This document shows, in pieces, positions 25,959-34,490 of a stretch of 64,000 nt of DNA (positions are counted from its first letter, which is position 1; the number at the start of each line of letters is the position of its first letter). The position numbers and the translations under genes were made by a program. The stretch covers positions 86,637 through 150,636 of the forward strand of contig NZ_JARDUA010000009.1 in the NCBI RefSeq assembly GCF_029360645.1, written 5' to 3'. Below the pieces are notes generated by a model that was not told the origin of the DNA, did no database searches, and saw only the letters and a program-made list of their open reading frames with translations. Source of the stretch: Pontibacter litorisediminis (lineage in GTDB: Bacteria > Bacteroidota > Bacteroidia > Cytophagales > Hymenobacteraceae).

Positions 25959-27284
25959 TTAAATAAGTCTATAACCTAATATCAATGAAAACGAACTTTT
26001 GAAGCTTGTTTCCCAAGTATTGGTTTCCAGCATTCTTTTTCCAACGCTATAATCGACCTCTAGATTGAAATTATTCTTCATCTTTAATCCCAGTGAGAAT
26101 AAAAAGCTTGGCTTCATGTTGAAGCTGGTCTGACGAAACTTTGGCTGTGTTTCGAAGTTCTCTGCTTTCATTGAGCTCGAGGGGTTAAGAAGGATGCTTG
26201 AGACAACAGCACCACTTAGAAAGAGTCTCGTCTCCTGGCTTAAGAAGAAGTGGTGCTTTATACCCAGGGGTATACTGATATGGGAATAGTCGACAGTCAA
26301 CGTACCGTCCTCGGATTTTAAAGTGACATAAGCATGGTGAGTTGCCGTCTCTGGAACATATACACTCTTGTAGACTGTAAGATCACCTTTGGTTTTGAAG
26401 TATTGGAAAGTAGGTCCCAAGTATAAAGACCACTTGTAATTGTTGAATGGAAAAACGCGCTCTATTTCAAAGCCAACTCTTGCAGACTGTTCTGGGCCAA
26501 ACCTTGTCGCAGCCTCTTTAACAATACTCTCCTTTAGGGGGCCGAGCATCCTTTGTTGTACAACCTCAAATTGCGCTACTTCAAGAGACGCTGAGTTTAT
26601 GCCTACTTTAGGGGTTAACTGAAATTTACCTCTCTGCTTTTTGTCGCTGTAGTTTGTGTAAGCTGAGCCAGCACACTTGTTGTACGCTGTGAATACCTCT
26701 ATTAGGTCCTTTTCCTGATAAGCAGCATTGTAAAGCTGCTGGAATGTGAGGGCCTGACACTCGAGATTGCTCACCAGTTGCTGTTTGTACGTAGTGTTTT
26801 CACTAGCTTTAGTGGCTGTGATCAAGTACTTCTTATAAATAAGTTGCTCTGGGGTAGTGTTTTCTCTTGTAAAAAAATACCGTTGCAAGCCTCTACGGCC
26901 TACGTAGACGTACAAAGATGCCTTGCCCTCTACTAGTACCCGTAAAAAGAGCTGCTCCTGCGCAAGTTTAGGTTCTACAGAGTAATCCAAGTCCTTCGTG
27001 TTGTTGCTGGACTTGTCTATTTCTACTATAAAGCGTCTGTATTTGTGAATGCTGTTGAATATTTCTACCTCTTGCACATCATTTACTACAGCTGTTCTTA
27101 TTTCAGAGTCCTCGGTGAGCTTATACTGGAAGTTCTCTGGATTTGTCAGCTTATCAGTGTTCTTGATAAGGCAGTCAACTCTGTGGCCATTGTTATGGAT
27201 GAAATAGCCTGGCTTGAATACAGTTTGTGAATAGGAAATTAGGCTAAAGCAAGAAAGAAAGACTAGGAGTATAAGTTTTTTCAT
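25959..27284 (-). CDS. Outer-membrane beta-barrel protein, paralog of 23147-24457
   Basis: A 441-residue protein starting at ATG 27284 (MKKLILLVFLSCFSLISYSQ signal peptide); an in-frame codon at 27329 would add an unlikely 15-residue leader. It matches the other paralog in domain order: an N-terminal KPGYFIHNNGHRVDCLIKN domain and a C-terminal barrel ending SFSLILGYRLI. Similarity is moderate, so the pair is old. It lies upstream of and divergent from intact nuoD, as its paralog does with the truncated nuoD. Confidence 0.75.
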   Translation of the reverse strand: MKKLILLVFLSCFSLISYSQTVFKPGYFIHNNGHRVDCLIKNTDKLTNPENFQYKLTEDSEIRTAVVNDVQEVEIFNSIHKYRRFIVEIDKSSNNTKDLDYSVEPKLAQEQLFLRVLVEGKASLYVYVGRRGLQRYFFTRENTTPEQLIYKKYLITATKASENTTYKQQLVSNLECQALTFQQLYNAAYQEKDLIEVFTAYNKCAGSAYTNYSDKKQRGKFQLTPKVGINSASLEVAQFEVVQQRMLGPLKESIVKEAATRFGPEQSARVGFEIERVFPFNNYKWSLYLGPTFQYFKTKGDLTVYKSVYVPETATHHAYVTLKSEDGTLTVDYSHISIPLGIKHHFFLSQETRLFLSGAVVSSILLNPSSSMKAENFETQPKFRQTSFNMKPSFLFSLGLKMKNNFNLEVDYSVGKRMLETNTWETSFKSSFSLILGYRLI

Positions 27285-27462
27285 TTTGAAAATAGGGGAA
27301 CTGGAAACGTTTAAAGCATATAATATCATTCTGATATTTTTGTAAAGGTATATATTCGTGAGGAGTAGGCAAGTGTTATCTACTGCACTGCGTACTCAGG
27401 TACTTTATAGGGTATACTGTACAAATCCCGTTTTTTTCCGAACTTTGCGGAAGAGGCAACCT

Positions 27463-27485
27463 TCTAACATTCTAACATTCTAACT
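27463..27485 (+). repeat. Short tandem repeat TTCTAACA
   Basis: Three near-perfect copies of TTCTAACA lie just upstream of the nuoD GTG. A related GTTAGAA-type run occurs at 30857-30898, so this is a recurrent intergenic motif. Confidence 0.6.
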
Positions 27486-27490
27486 TACCT

Positions 27491-28696
27491 GTGTCCACGA
27501 TCTACAAAAACTACCTGCTGCAGTCGGAGCCGAACAAGTTCAGCCAGGAGGCGCTGAAGGCCGGTGAGATGATTGTGAACATGGGGCCGCAGCACCCGAG
27601 CACGCACGGGGTACTGCGCCTGGAGGTGGTCACCGACGGGGAGATCATTCAGGAGGTGGTGCCGCACATCGGCTACCTGCACCGCTGTTTCGAGAAGCAC
27701 GCCGAGAGTATGGCCTACAACCAGACCATCCCCTACGTAGACCGCATGGACTACCTGGCGGCCATGAACTCGGAGCACGTGTGGTGCATGGGCGTGGAGA
27801 AGCTGCTGGGCATTACGGATCAAATTCCGAAGCGGGTCGAGTACATCCGGGTGCTGGTAACGGAGCTGAACCGCATCGCCTCGCACTTTGTGGCCATCGG
27901 CACCTACGCCATCGATATCGGGGCTTTTACCCCGTTTCTGTGGCTGCTGCGCGACCGCGAACACATTCAGCGCTTGCTGGAGTGGGTATGCGGGGCGCGT
28001 ATGCTCTACAACTACATTTGGGTGGGCGGTTTATACTATGACCTGCCGATTGGCTTTGAGGAGCGCTGCCGCGAGTTTATAGAGTACCTGCAGCCCAAGC
28101 TCGACGAGCTGGACACTATACTTCTGAGCAACAAAATCTTTATCGACCGCACAGCCAACGTGGGCATACTGCCGCTGGATGTGGCGATTAACTACGGTTG
28201 CTCCGGCCCCATGCTACGCGGCTCCGGCCTAAAGCACGACCTGCGCCGCGTGGACGGCTACAGCGTTTACCCCGAGCTGGAGTTTGATGTACCGATAGGG
28301 CAAGGCCTAGCCGGCACCACCGGCGACTGCTGGGACCGCAACTACGTGCGCGCCCTGGAGTGCCGCGAATCGGTTAAGATCATCCGCCAGTGCCTCGACC
28401 AACTTACGGGCGACCACAAACGCACCCCTGACTTTGACCCGCAGGCGGCCTGTCCCAAGAAGATGCGTATGACGGGAGCGCAGGAGTTATACTTTAGAGG
28501 TGAAACCCCACGTGGCGAGTTGGGCTACTACTTCCGCACCACCGACAAAAGCGACGTGCCGTTCCGGGCCAAAGGCCGCGCGCCAAGCTTTGTAAACCTT
28601 TCGGTACTGCCCGAAATAAGCCGCGGCTGCATGGTCGCCGACCTCATTGCCATTGTCGGTTCTGTGGATATCGTGTTGGGGGAAGTGGACAGGTAA
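27491..28696 (+). CDS. nuoD: NADH-quinone oxidoreductase subunit D (49 kDa subunit)
   Basis: A 401-residue full-length peripheral-arm subunit that lines the quinone site. It has NMGPQHPSTHGVLRL, the SHFVAIGTYAID helix region, RMLYNYIWVGG, CSGPMLRGSGLKHDLRR, FRAKGRAPSFVNLSVLPE and the C-terminal DIVLGEVDR, all typical of NuoD. The start is GTG. It stands alone: nuoC is 7 kb upstream and no nuoE follows, so expression must rely on its own promoter, probably the shared module at 27415-27455. The remaining nuo genes must be elsewhere. Confidence 0.96.
   Translation: MSTIYKNYLLQSEPNKFSQEALKAGEMIVNMGPQHPSTHGVLRLEVVTDGEIIQEVVPHIGYLHRCFEKHAESMAYNQTIPYVDRMDYLAAMNSEHVWCMGVEKLLGITDQIPKRVEYIRVLVTELNRIASHFVAIGTYAIDIGAFTPFLWLLRDREHIQRLLEWVCGARMLYNYIWVGGLYYDLPIGFEERCREFIEYLQPKLDELDTILLSNKIFIDRTANVGILPLDVAINYGCSGPMLRGSGLKHDLRRVDGYSVYPELEFDVPIGQGLAGTTGDCWDRNYVRALECRESVKIIRQCLDQLTGDHKRTPDFDPQAACPKKMRMTGAQELYFRGETPRGELGYYFRTTDKSDVPFRAKGRAPSFVNLSVLPEISRGCMVADLIAIVGSVDIVLGEVDR
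27503..27804 (+). repeat. nuoD: 302-bp direct repeat (nuoD 5' sequence), right copy
   Basis: Partner of 24711-25012. It lies inside intact nuoD, codons 5 to 104. Confidence 0.95.
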
Positions 28697-28714
28697 GTAT
28701 AAAGTTATACTTGC

Positions 28715-29280
28715 TTTTTGGCGCAAGAGTCCGTTTGTGCCTTTTCTTAGTCGCTGCTTTCTGCAGTTGGAACCAAGCTATCCGCTAGCGCGAGCTTGTA
28801 GATCGTGCTTTCCCTATTGCTACTGCTTTCCGTAGCTTGACACAAGCTATACTCTCTAGCCACTGTTCATCCTCCAGCCCCACTCACCTACAGTTGCACT
28901 TCATGCTATGGAGCTCTCCAGCCCGAGAGGGCTCGTCTTCGGGCATCGCGCTGGGAGCTTTTCCTTTGCTCCTGTGTCGCAATGCCTTTCAGGCACCGGA
29001 AAAACTCGCATAGGCGCTCAACCCAAAGACTGGGATCAGCTTTTAGTAGCCAGAGTTGATGGAGCTTCAGCCAAGTTGTGGGAGGATGACAATCGTTCAC
29101 TAATTCCCCTCCTCGGAGGGGTTAGGGATGGGTTTATACTTGTGCCCATGCTACTCCAGCAACCATAGTACTTATACTTCAGCCAATGCAGCTACAGAGC
29201 TTCCCACCTAGGGGTAGGGGCCCTCGAAAAAGCCAAGGAGGGGCAGGGGTGGTTGGACTAGGATCGCAAAACATTCGTCC
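28715..29280 (+). repeat. Dispersed modular intergenic repeat, copy C
   Basis: Between nuoD and the convergent LutB-like gene. Landmarks: GCGCAAGAGTCCGTTTGTGCC at 28721, GCTAGCGCGAGCTTGTAG at 28785, AGCCCGAGAGGGCTCGTC at 28920, GCGCTCAACCCAAAGACTGG at 29014. Like copy B it has the extra GCGAGCTTGTAG module. A fragment at 29211 (GGGGTAGGGGCCCTCGA) also occurs in copy A. No convincing gene lies in the 695-base gap. Confidence 0.8.
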
Positions 29281-29358
29281 AATTTTAAGGATGGACTAGA
29301 GTAAACTTTCTGCCACTCATAGTAGGGAGTTCACTCCGAAACTATAAACTTGATTTAG

Positions 29359-29391
29359 AAAAAAAGCCTGCTTCATCAGCAGGCTTTTTAC
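29359..29391 (-). terminator. Terminator of the LutB-like gene
   Basis: AAAAAGCCTGCT pairs with AGCAGGCTTTTT (29361-29372 with 29378-29389). On the minus strand it ends in a T run at the stop of the gene. Confidence 0.85.
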
Positions 29392-30765
29392 TTATCCGCG
29401 TTGCTCCTTCCAGATCTGGTTAAACGATTTCTTAGATGCTTGCAGCGGCTCGCGGCGCTTGCTCCAGGAGTCTTTCTGCACGTAGCGCAGCACGAAGTTC
29501 TTGAGGCTGGCCGGGGCCATGTTCATCAGGCGGCGGCTCTTCATGGCTTTTAGCCACAGCTTAATGGCTGTTTTCTCCTGGCTATCCACCATGCCCTGAT
29601 CCACGCTCTGCTTGCGGTTTAGCAGCAGCAGGTTGTGGATGTTGATCTTAACCGGACAAACCGAGGTGCAGGCACCGCAGAGGGAGCTGGCAAAGCTCAG
29701 GTGCTTGTGCTCGGCCATTCCATCATAGTGTGGCGTGATGACAGAACCGATCGGGCCGCTGTAGGTAGTCTCATACGTATGGCCGCCGATGTTTTTGTAT
29801 ACCGGGCATACGTTGAGGCAGGCGCCGCAGCGGATGCAGTTCAGGGCCTCGCGCTTCTCGGGCAAGGCCAGCAGGTCGGTGCGGCCGTTGTCGAGCAGCA
29901 CCACATACATCTCCTCCGGGCCGTCCTTTTCTTTGGCTTGGCGTGGGCCGGTGAAAATGGTGTTGTACACTGTTATCCCTTGTCCGGTGCCGCTGGTGCT
30001 CAGCAAGGGCCAGAACAGGTCCAGGTCCATAATGGAAGGGATCATCTTCTCGATGCCCACAATGGCGATATGCGTTTTTGGGAAGGCGGTGGAAAGACGG
30101 CCATTGCCCTCGTTCTCGGTTACGGCCACGCCGCCCACATCCGCAATCAGAAAGTTACCGCCTGTGATGCCTACCTCGGCCGACGTATACTTTTCGCGCA
30201 GCAGCCTGCGGGCCACGCCCACCAGTTCCTCAGCGTTATCGGTAGGAGGGATGCCCAGCTTGCGCACGAACAGGTCCCGGATGTCGGTCTTGGACATGTG
30301 CATGGCCGGCGTGACGATGTGGTAAGGCCGCTGCTCCGCCAGCTGTACTATGTACTCGCCCAGGTCTGTCTCTACTGTTTCGATGCCGTTCTTCTCCAGG
30401 TAATCGTTCAGGTGTATCTCCTCTGTCGTCATCGACTTGGATTTTACCACCGAACGCGCGCGCTTGCGCTTCATGATCTCACCGATCTCCTTCAAGGCCT
30501 CCTGCGTGTCGCGGGCCCAGATCACCTTGCCGCCGCGTGCCGTGAAGTTGGACTCGAACTCCATCAGATACTTGTCCAGGTTGTTGATGGTCTGGGTTTT
30601 TATATAGGAAGCACGCTCCCGTGCCAGCTCATGGTCGGAGTATTGGGTAAGGCCACGTTGCACAGCGGCATTGTACTTGCCGATGTTAAACTTGATGGTG
30701 GCGCGGTGGCCCTGGTCGAATGCTTTCGTCTCCGCGTCTTGCAGAAACTGTTTCAGTTTGCTCAT
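29392..30765 (-). CDS. LutB/LldF-type iron-sulfur oxidoreductase
   Basis: A 457-residue protein like LutB, which passes electrons in L-lactate oxidation to pyruvate. Residues about 60-290 are the LutB/LUD domain (VVKSKSMTTEEIHLN, ITGGNFLIADVGGVAVTENEGN), and two ferredoxin-type motifs follow: CIRCGACLNVCP with Cys310, 313, 316 and 320, and CGACTSVCP with Cys363, 366 and 370. No lutA or lutC is adjacent on either side, so the rest of the complex is elsewhere or this is a stand-alone member. A stem-loop lies at its 3' end. Confidence 0.9.
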   Translation of the reverse strand: MSKLKQFLQDAETKAFDQGHRATIKFNIGKYNAAVQRGLTQYSDHELARERASYIKTQTINNLDKYLMEFESNFTARGGKVIWARDTQEALKEIGEIMKRKRARSVVKSKSMTTEEIHLNDYLEKNGIETVETDLGEYIVQLAEQRPYHIVTPAMHMSKTDIRDLFVRKLGIPPTDNAEELVGVARRLLREKYTSAEVGITGGNFLIADVGGVAVTENEGNGRLSTAFPKTHIAIVGIEKMIPSIMDLDLFWPLLSTSGTGQGITVYNTIFTGPRQAKEKDGPEEMYVVLLDNGRTDLLALPEKREALNCIRCGACLNVCPVYKNIGGHTYETTYSGPIGSVITPHYDGMAEHKHLSFASSLCGACTSVCPVKINIHNLLLLNRKQSVDQGMVDSQEKTAIKLWLKAMKSRRLMNMAPASLKNFVLRYVQKDSWSKRREPLQASKKSFNQIWKEQRG

Positions 30766-30824
30766 GCTATATTCCCCCCTGCGTTTTCCTGGGCCGGCCC
30801 TACTTATGGCAGCCCCTATAAAAG

Positions 30825-30855
30825 AAAAACACCCTTAAAGTTAGGGTGTTTTTTT
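30825..30855. terminator. Terminator of the M28 peptidase gene region
   Basis: AAAAACACCCT (30825-30835) pairs with AGGGTGTTTTT (30843-30853), with A and T runs on opposite sides. It lies between the LutB-like start and the M28 stop, followed by a GTTAGA-rich tract (30857-30898). Confidence 0.75.
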
Positions 30856-30987
30856 AAGAGTTAAAAAGTTAGAGAGTTTGGGAGTTAGAAAGTTAAAGAA
30901 CCAAAAGCCCAGGTGTGATGCTACACTGCCTGCCTTGCGGCAAATAACCCTCTAACTCCTAAACCTTAGAACTATAAACTCAAAAGC

Positions 30988-32532
30988 TTATTTTTTATTG
31001 CTGTCTACCACGATTCTATTTTCGCGGTTGGCCAGCTCCCATGCCACGTGGAACGCCAGGCGTGCTACTTTCTCAGCGCTCTCATAAATGATCTTGTCCG
31101 GCTCGTCGCCTGGCTGGTGATAGTCGTCGTGCACGCCATTGAAGTAGAACACGATCGGAATACCGTTCTTGGCGAAGTTGTAATGGTCGGAGCGGTAGTA
31201 GAAGCGGTTCGGGTCGTTCTCGTCGTTAAAAGTATAGTCGAGCTTCAGGTTCACGTACTTCTGGTTCATCTCCTCGTTGATCTGGTGCAGCTCCGAAGAA
31301 AGCTTGTCGGCCCCGATCACATAGATGTAGTTGCTGTCGTTGGTCTTCTCATGCTCGTAGTCCATGCGGCCGATCATGTCGATGTTCACGTTGGCCACGG
31401 TGTTCTCTAGCGGGAAGATCGGGTTTTCAGAGTAATACTCCGAACCCAGCAGGCCTTTCTCCTCGCCGGTTACCGTCATAAACAGCACGCTGCGGCGCGG
31501 GCCGTAGCCGTCCTTCTTGGCCTGGGCAAACGCCTCCGCCAGCTCGATGACCGCCACCGTGCCGGATCCGTCGTCATTGGCGCCGTTGTAGATCTTATCG
31601 CCTTCCAGCGACTCGTCCACGCCTACGTGGTCGTAGTGTGCGGTTACAATAACAACCTCATCTTTTTTATCGGTGCCTTCCACAAAGCCCAGCACGTTCT
31701 CCGTTGGCAGCGGCTCAGAGGTTCTGCTCATCAGGATTCTGATATCAGAGGCAGGCTTATAGGCGACGGTTGCTGCATTTTGCTGCAGTTTCTCCGGGGT
31801 AGTGCCCAGTATGGCGGCGCCTACGGTTGGTGTGGCAAAGATAGTGGCTGGGCGGTCGCTGGTGCTGCCCTGCTGTGAGATGGAAGGCTGCGACAGGCGG
31901 TGCGAGAAACGGTCTGCCATGCCGCGGTACTCCTCGGCGCCCAGCACGTACACCACGCCTTTGGCGCCTGCTTCTTCCGCAGCGGCAGAGAAGCCGCGCA
32001 TCTTAGTCTGCATCTCGGCCGGTGTCAGCAGCGTTACGATCAGTTTGCCGTTAGCGCCTTTCTCTGCAATTTGTGCGGCATCCGCCACATAAACAGCCTC
32101 TACGCCTTGCTCTGTCGTGAAAGGGGAGGAGCCGAATGGGAAGAAGTCCTGCATCATCAGGTACTTCTCCTTGCCCACCGTGATGTGGCCCTCGCCCCAG
32201 GTGCTTTTCTGCAGGTCGAACGTCTGGTAGTATGGGTTGGCGCTGTTGCTCTTCACCGGCCCCATCAGGCCATCTTCCCGGAATTCACGGGCGATGTACT
32301 CAGCGGCCATTTTCTGGCCTTTCTCGCCGGTGTTACGGCCTTCGTACTCATCAGAGGCGATGATGTGGAGGTGCTTCGAAAGATCTGCCGCTGTGATAGT
32401 TTCGGCATACTTTGGGGCTGCCTCGCTTAGCTTGGCTGAGTCGGTGGTGGGGTTACTGGCGCTAGGGCCCTTGGCGCAACCGTAGCCTATGGTGGCCAGC
32501 AACAGGGCAGCGTAGAGATTATGTCTCTTCAT
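30988..32532 (-). CDS. M28 family zinc aminopeptidase, lipoprotein
   Basis: A 514-residue exported peptidase with a lipobox-like N-terminus (LLLATIGYGCAKG, Cys19). A PA-type insert domain spans roughly residues 120-260. The M28 catalytic core is complete: His299 (TAHYDHVG), Asp320 (NGANDDGSG), Glu357-Glu358 (TVTGEEKGLLGS), Asp385 (NIDMIG) and His450 (YRSDHYNF). It removes N-terminal residues from peptides outside the cytoplasmic membrane, presumably tethered by its lipid. It may be co-expressed with ispF upstream, 76 bases away. Confidence 0.92.
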   Translation of the reverse strand: MKRHNLYAALLLATIGYGCAKGPSASNPTTDSAKLSEAAPKYAETITAADLSKHLHIIASDEYEGRNTGEKGQKMAAEYIAREFREDGLMGPVKSNSANPYYQTFDLQKSTWGEGHITVGKEKYLMMQDFFPFGSSPFTTEQGVEAVYVADAAQIAEKGANGKLIVTLLTPAEMQTKMRGFSAAAEEAGAKGVVYVLGAEEYRGMADRFSHRLSQPSISQQGSTSDRPATIFATPTVGAAILGTTPEKLQQNAATVAYKPASDIRILMSRTSEPLPTENVLGFVEGTDKKDEVVIVTAHYDHVGVDESLEGDKIYNGANDDGSGTVAVIELAEAFAQAKKDGYGPRRSVLFMTVTGEEKGLLGSEYYSENPIFPLENTVANVNIDMIGRMDYEHEKTNDSNYIYVIGADKLSSELHQINEEMNQKYVNLKLDYTFNDENDPNRFYYRSDHYNFAKNGIPIVFYFNGVHDDYHQPGDEPDKIIYESAEKVARLAFHVAWELANRENRIVVDSNKK

Positions 32533-32608
32533 GGTTTAGTTTAGGTGTTTTATTAAATATAAGTACAGGTTAGATGCTTACTTGTGTGGCAGGTTTAATT
32601 TACGGGGC

Positions 32609-33094
32609 TTATTCCTTCACGATCAGGACCGTGGCAAAGGCCGCCACACCCTCCTTTTTGCCCACAAAACCCAACTGCTCGGTGGTAGTGGCTTTAATGG
32701 AGATATCCTCCTCCGGAATGCCCATCACCTCGGCCAGGCACGTTTTCATGGCCGGGATGTGCGGGTTCACCTTCGGCTCCTGCAGGCATACGGTAGAATC
32801 GATGTTGCCGATCGCGTAGCCTTCGCGGGACAGTAGGTGCACTACCTCTTTCAGCAGGATCTTAGAGTCGATGCCTTTATACTTGGGGTCCTTGTCGGAG
32901 AAGTGGAAGCCAATGTCGCGCATGTTGGCCGCGCCTAGCAGCGCGTCGCAGATCACATGTATCAGCACATCCGCATCGGAATGGCCCAGGGCACCGTGCG
33001 TGTGCGGAACCTTGATGCCGCCGAGCCAGAAGTCGAGCCCTTCCTGCAGCTGGTGCACGTCGTAGCCGAAGCCGGTTCTTATTTTCAATTTCAT
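32609..33094 (-). CDS. ispF: 2-C-methyl-D-erythritol 2,4-cyclodiphosphate synthase
   Basis: A 161-residue enzyme of the non-mevalonate isoprenoid pathway. The zinc ligands Asp12 and His14 (GFGYDVHQL) and His46 (LGHSDADVLIHV) are present, with the DIGFHFSDKDPKYKGIDS and GNIDSTVCLQEPK segments and a C-terminal TTTEQLGFVGKKEG. ATG 33094 gives the canonical N-terminus; a longer frame to 33193 adds an unconserved leader. Upstream of M28 on the same strand. Confidence 0.96.
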   Translation of the reverse strand: MKLKIRTGFGYDVHQLQEGLDFWLGGIKVPHTHGALGHSDADVLIHVICDALLGAANMRDIGFHFSDKDPKYKGIDSKILLKEVVHLLSREGYAIGNIDSTVCLQEPKVNPHIPAMKTCLAEVMGIPEEDISIKATTTEQLGFVGKKEGVAAFATVLIVKE

Positions 33095-33237
33095 AGTTAA
33101 GTAATCCGAAGAATAAATGAAGTATAAAGCCTGAACGTAAATAGGCTTAAAAAGTAAATCTAAGCTAAAAATACGATTATGCGCCACAGCCAAGGCTGTT
33201 TTTTGGAAGTGTGGGAACGAAGCGGAGCAGCAGCGTC

Positions 33238-33272
33238 TAAAAAAAGCGCCTGCTAAAGTATAGCAGGCGCTT
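33238..33272 (-). terminator. Terminator of the reductase operon
   Basis: AAGCGCCTGCTA (33244-33255) pairs with TAGCAGGCGCTT (33261-33272); on the minus strand a T run follows. It lies about 30 bases past the old yellow enzyme stop. Confidence 0.85.
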
Positions 33273-33299
33273 GGTTTAAATGTCAGTAGCTTTCTCCGG

Positions 33300-34400
33300 T
33301 TAGGCTTCTATTTCAGCCAGCGAAGGGTAGTCGATGTAGCCTTTCTCGCCTGGAACGTAAAACGTGTTAGGGTCAGCCTCCTGCAGCTCTGCACCCTGCT
33401 CAAAGCGCTCCGGCAGGTCGGGGTTGGCGATAAACGGCACACCATAGGCCACTAGGTCTGCGTTGCCCTCTTCTATTACCTCATTGCCGGTTTCCTGCGT
33501 AAATCCGCCGTTAATGATCATGTTGCCTTTATACTTGGGGCGGTAGCGCTTGGCAATGTGTTTTTCAATAAACGGAACCTCATAGTTGGCCGGCGAAGCC
33601 TCAGTCAGGTGCAAATAAGCCAGGTTATACTTGTTCAGCTGCTCCACAATGTAGTCGAAAGTCGGGATCGTGTCCTCGTTAACCGTGATGCCGAAGCCGC
33701 CGTGCAGGCTGGGGTTCAGGCGCACGCCTACCCGTTCAACCGGTACTACCTCCTTAACGGCGTCCAGCACCTCAAACAGGATGCGGGCGCGGTTCTCTAT
33801 GGAGCCGCCGTACGCATCGGTGCGGGTGTTGGCGGTGCTCACGAAGAACTGGTGCAGCAGGTAACCGTTGGAGGCATGCACTTCCACACCGTCGAAGCCG
33901 GCAGCCATGGCATTTTTTGCCGCGCTCCTGTAGTCCTGCACAATCTGCTGTATCTCTGGCACGGTCAGCGCACGCGGTGTTTCCGTGTCTTTAAAGCCTT
34001 GCGGCGTAAAGGCCTTGGCTTTCGGGTTGATGGCAGATGGCGCTACCGGCAAGTCGCCACCGTGGAAGTCAGGGTGCGACATCCGGCCCACGTGCCACAG
34101 CTGCAGGAATATTTTACCGCCCTCGGCATGCACGGCCTCAGTTACTTTCTTCCAGCCGGCTACTTGCTCCTGGCTGTAGATGCCGGGCGTGTTGATGTAG
34201 CCTACGCCCTGCTTTGAGATCTGCGATCCCTCTGAGATGATGAGCCCGGCGCCGGCGCGCTGGGTGTAGTAGGTCACCATGAGGTCATTCGGTATATTTC
34301 CTTCGTTGTCGGCGCGGCTGCGCGTCATGGGGGCCATCACGACCCGGTTCTTTAGCTCCAGGCCGTGGAGATTTATCGGTCTTAAAAGTGGTTGTGACAT
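33300..34400 (-). CDS. Old yellow enzyme family alkene reductase
   Basis: A 366-residue FMN-dependent flavoenzyme of the OYE / N-ethylmaleimide reductase family. Residues shown: VVMAPMTRSRA near residue 20, His175 and Asn178 in VEVHASNGYLLHQFF with Tyr180, and YGGSIENRARILFEV. It reduces activated C=C bonds of enones or maleimides using NAD(P)H. ATG 34400 is preferred to a codon at 34454, which adds an unconserved leader. It lies 90 bases after the aldo-keto reductase gene, in a cluster with marR, so electrophile stress response is likely. Confidence 0.93.
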   Translation of the reverse strand: MSQPLLRPINLHGLELKNRVVMAPMTRSRADNEGNIPNDLMVTYYTQRAGAGLIISEGSQISKQGVGYINTPGIYSQEQVAGWKKVTEAVHAEGGKIFLQLWHVGRMSHPDFHGGDLPVAPSAINPKAKAFTPQGFKDTETPRALTVPEIQQIVQDYRSAAKNAMAAGFDGVEVHASNGYLLHQFFVSTANTRTDAYGGSIENRARILFEVLDAVKEVVPVERVGVRLNPSLHGGFGITVNEDTIPTFDYIVEQLNKYNLAYLHLTEASPANYEVPFIEKHIAKRYRPKYKGNMIINGGFTQETGNEVIEEGNADLVAYGVPFIANPDLPERFEQGAELQEADPNTFYVPGEKGYIDYPSLAEIEA

Positions 34401-34490
34401 GTTGATTGTTAGCTTGTTTATTGTTAGTTGTTGAAATGCTAGTGAGCAAACCATTCAGTTATTCACTCATGCACTCATTCAAAATTGATT

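Noticed and set aside
28908..29168. 86-codon open frame after nuoD
   Set aside because: Lies within repeat copy C, in the opposite frame sense to the B and D peptides.
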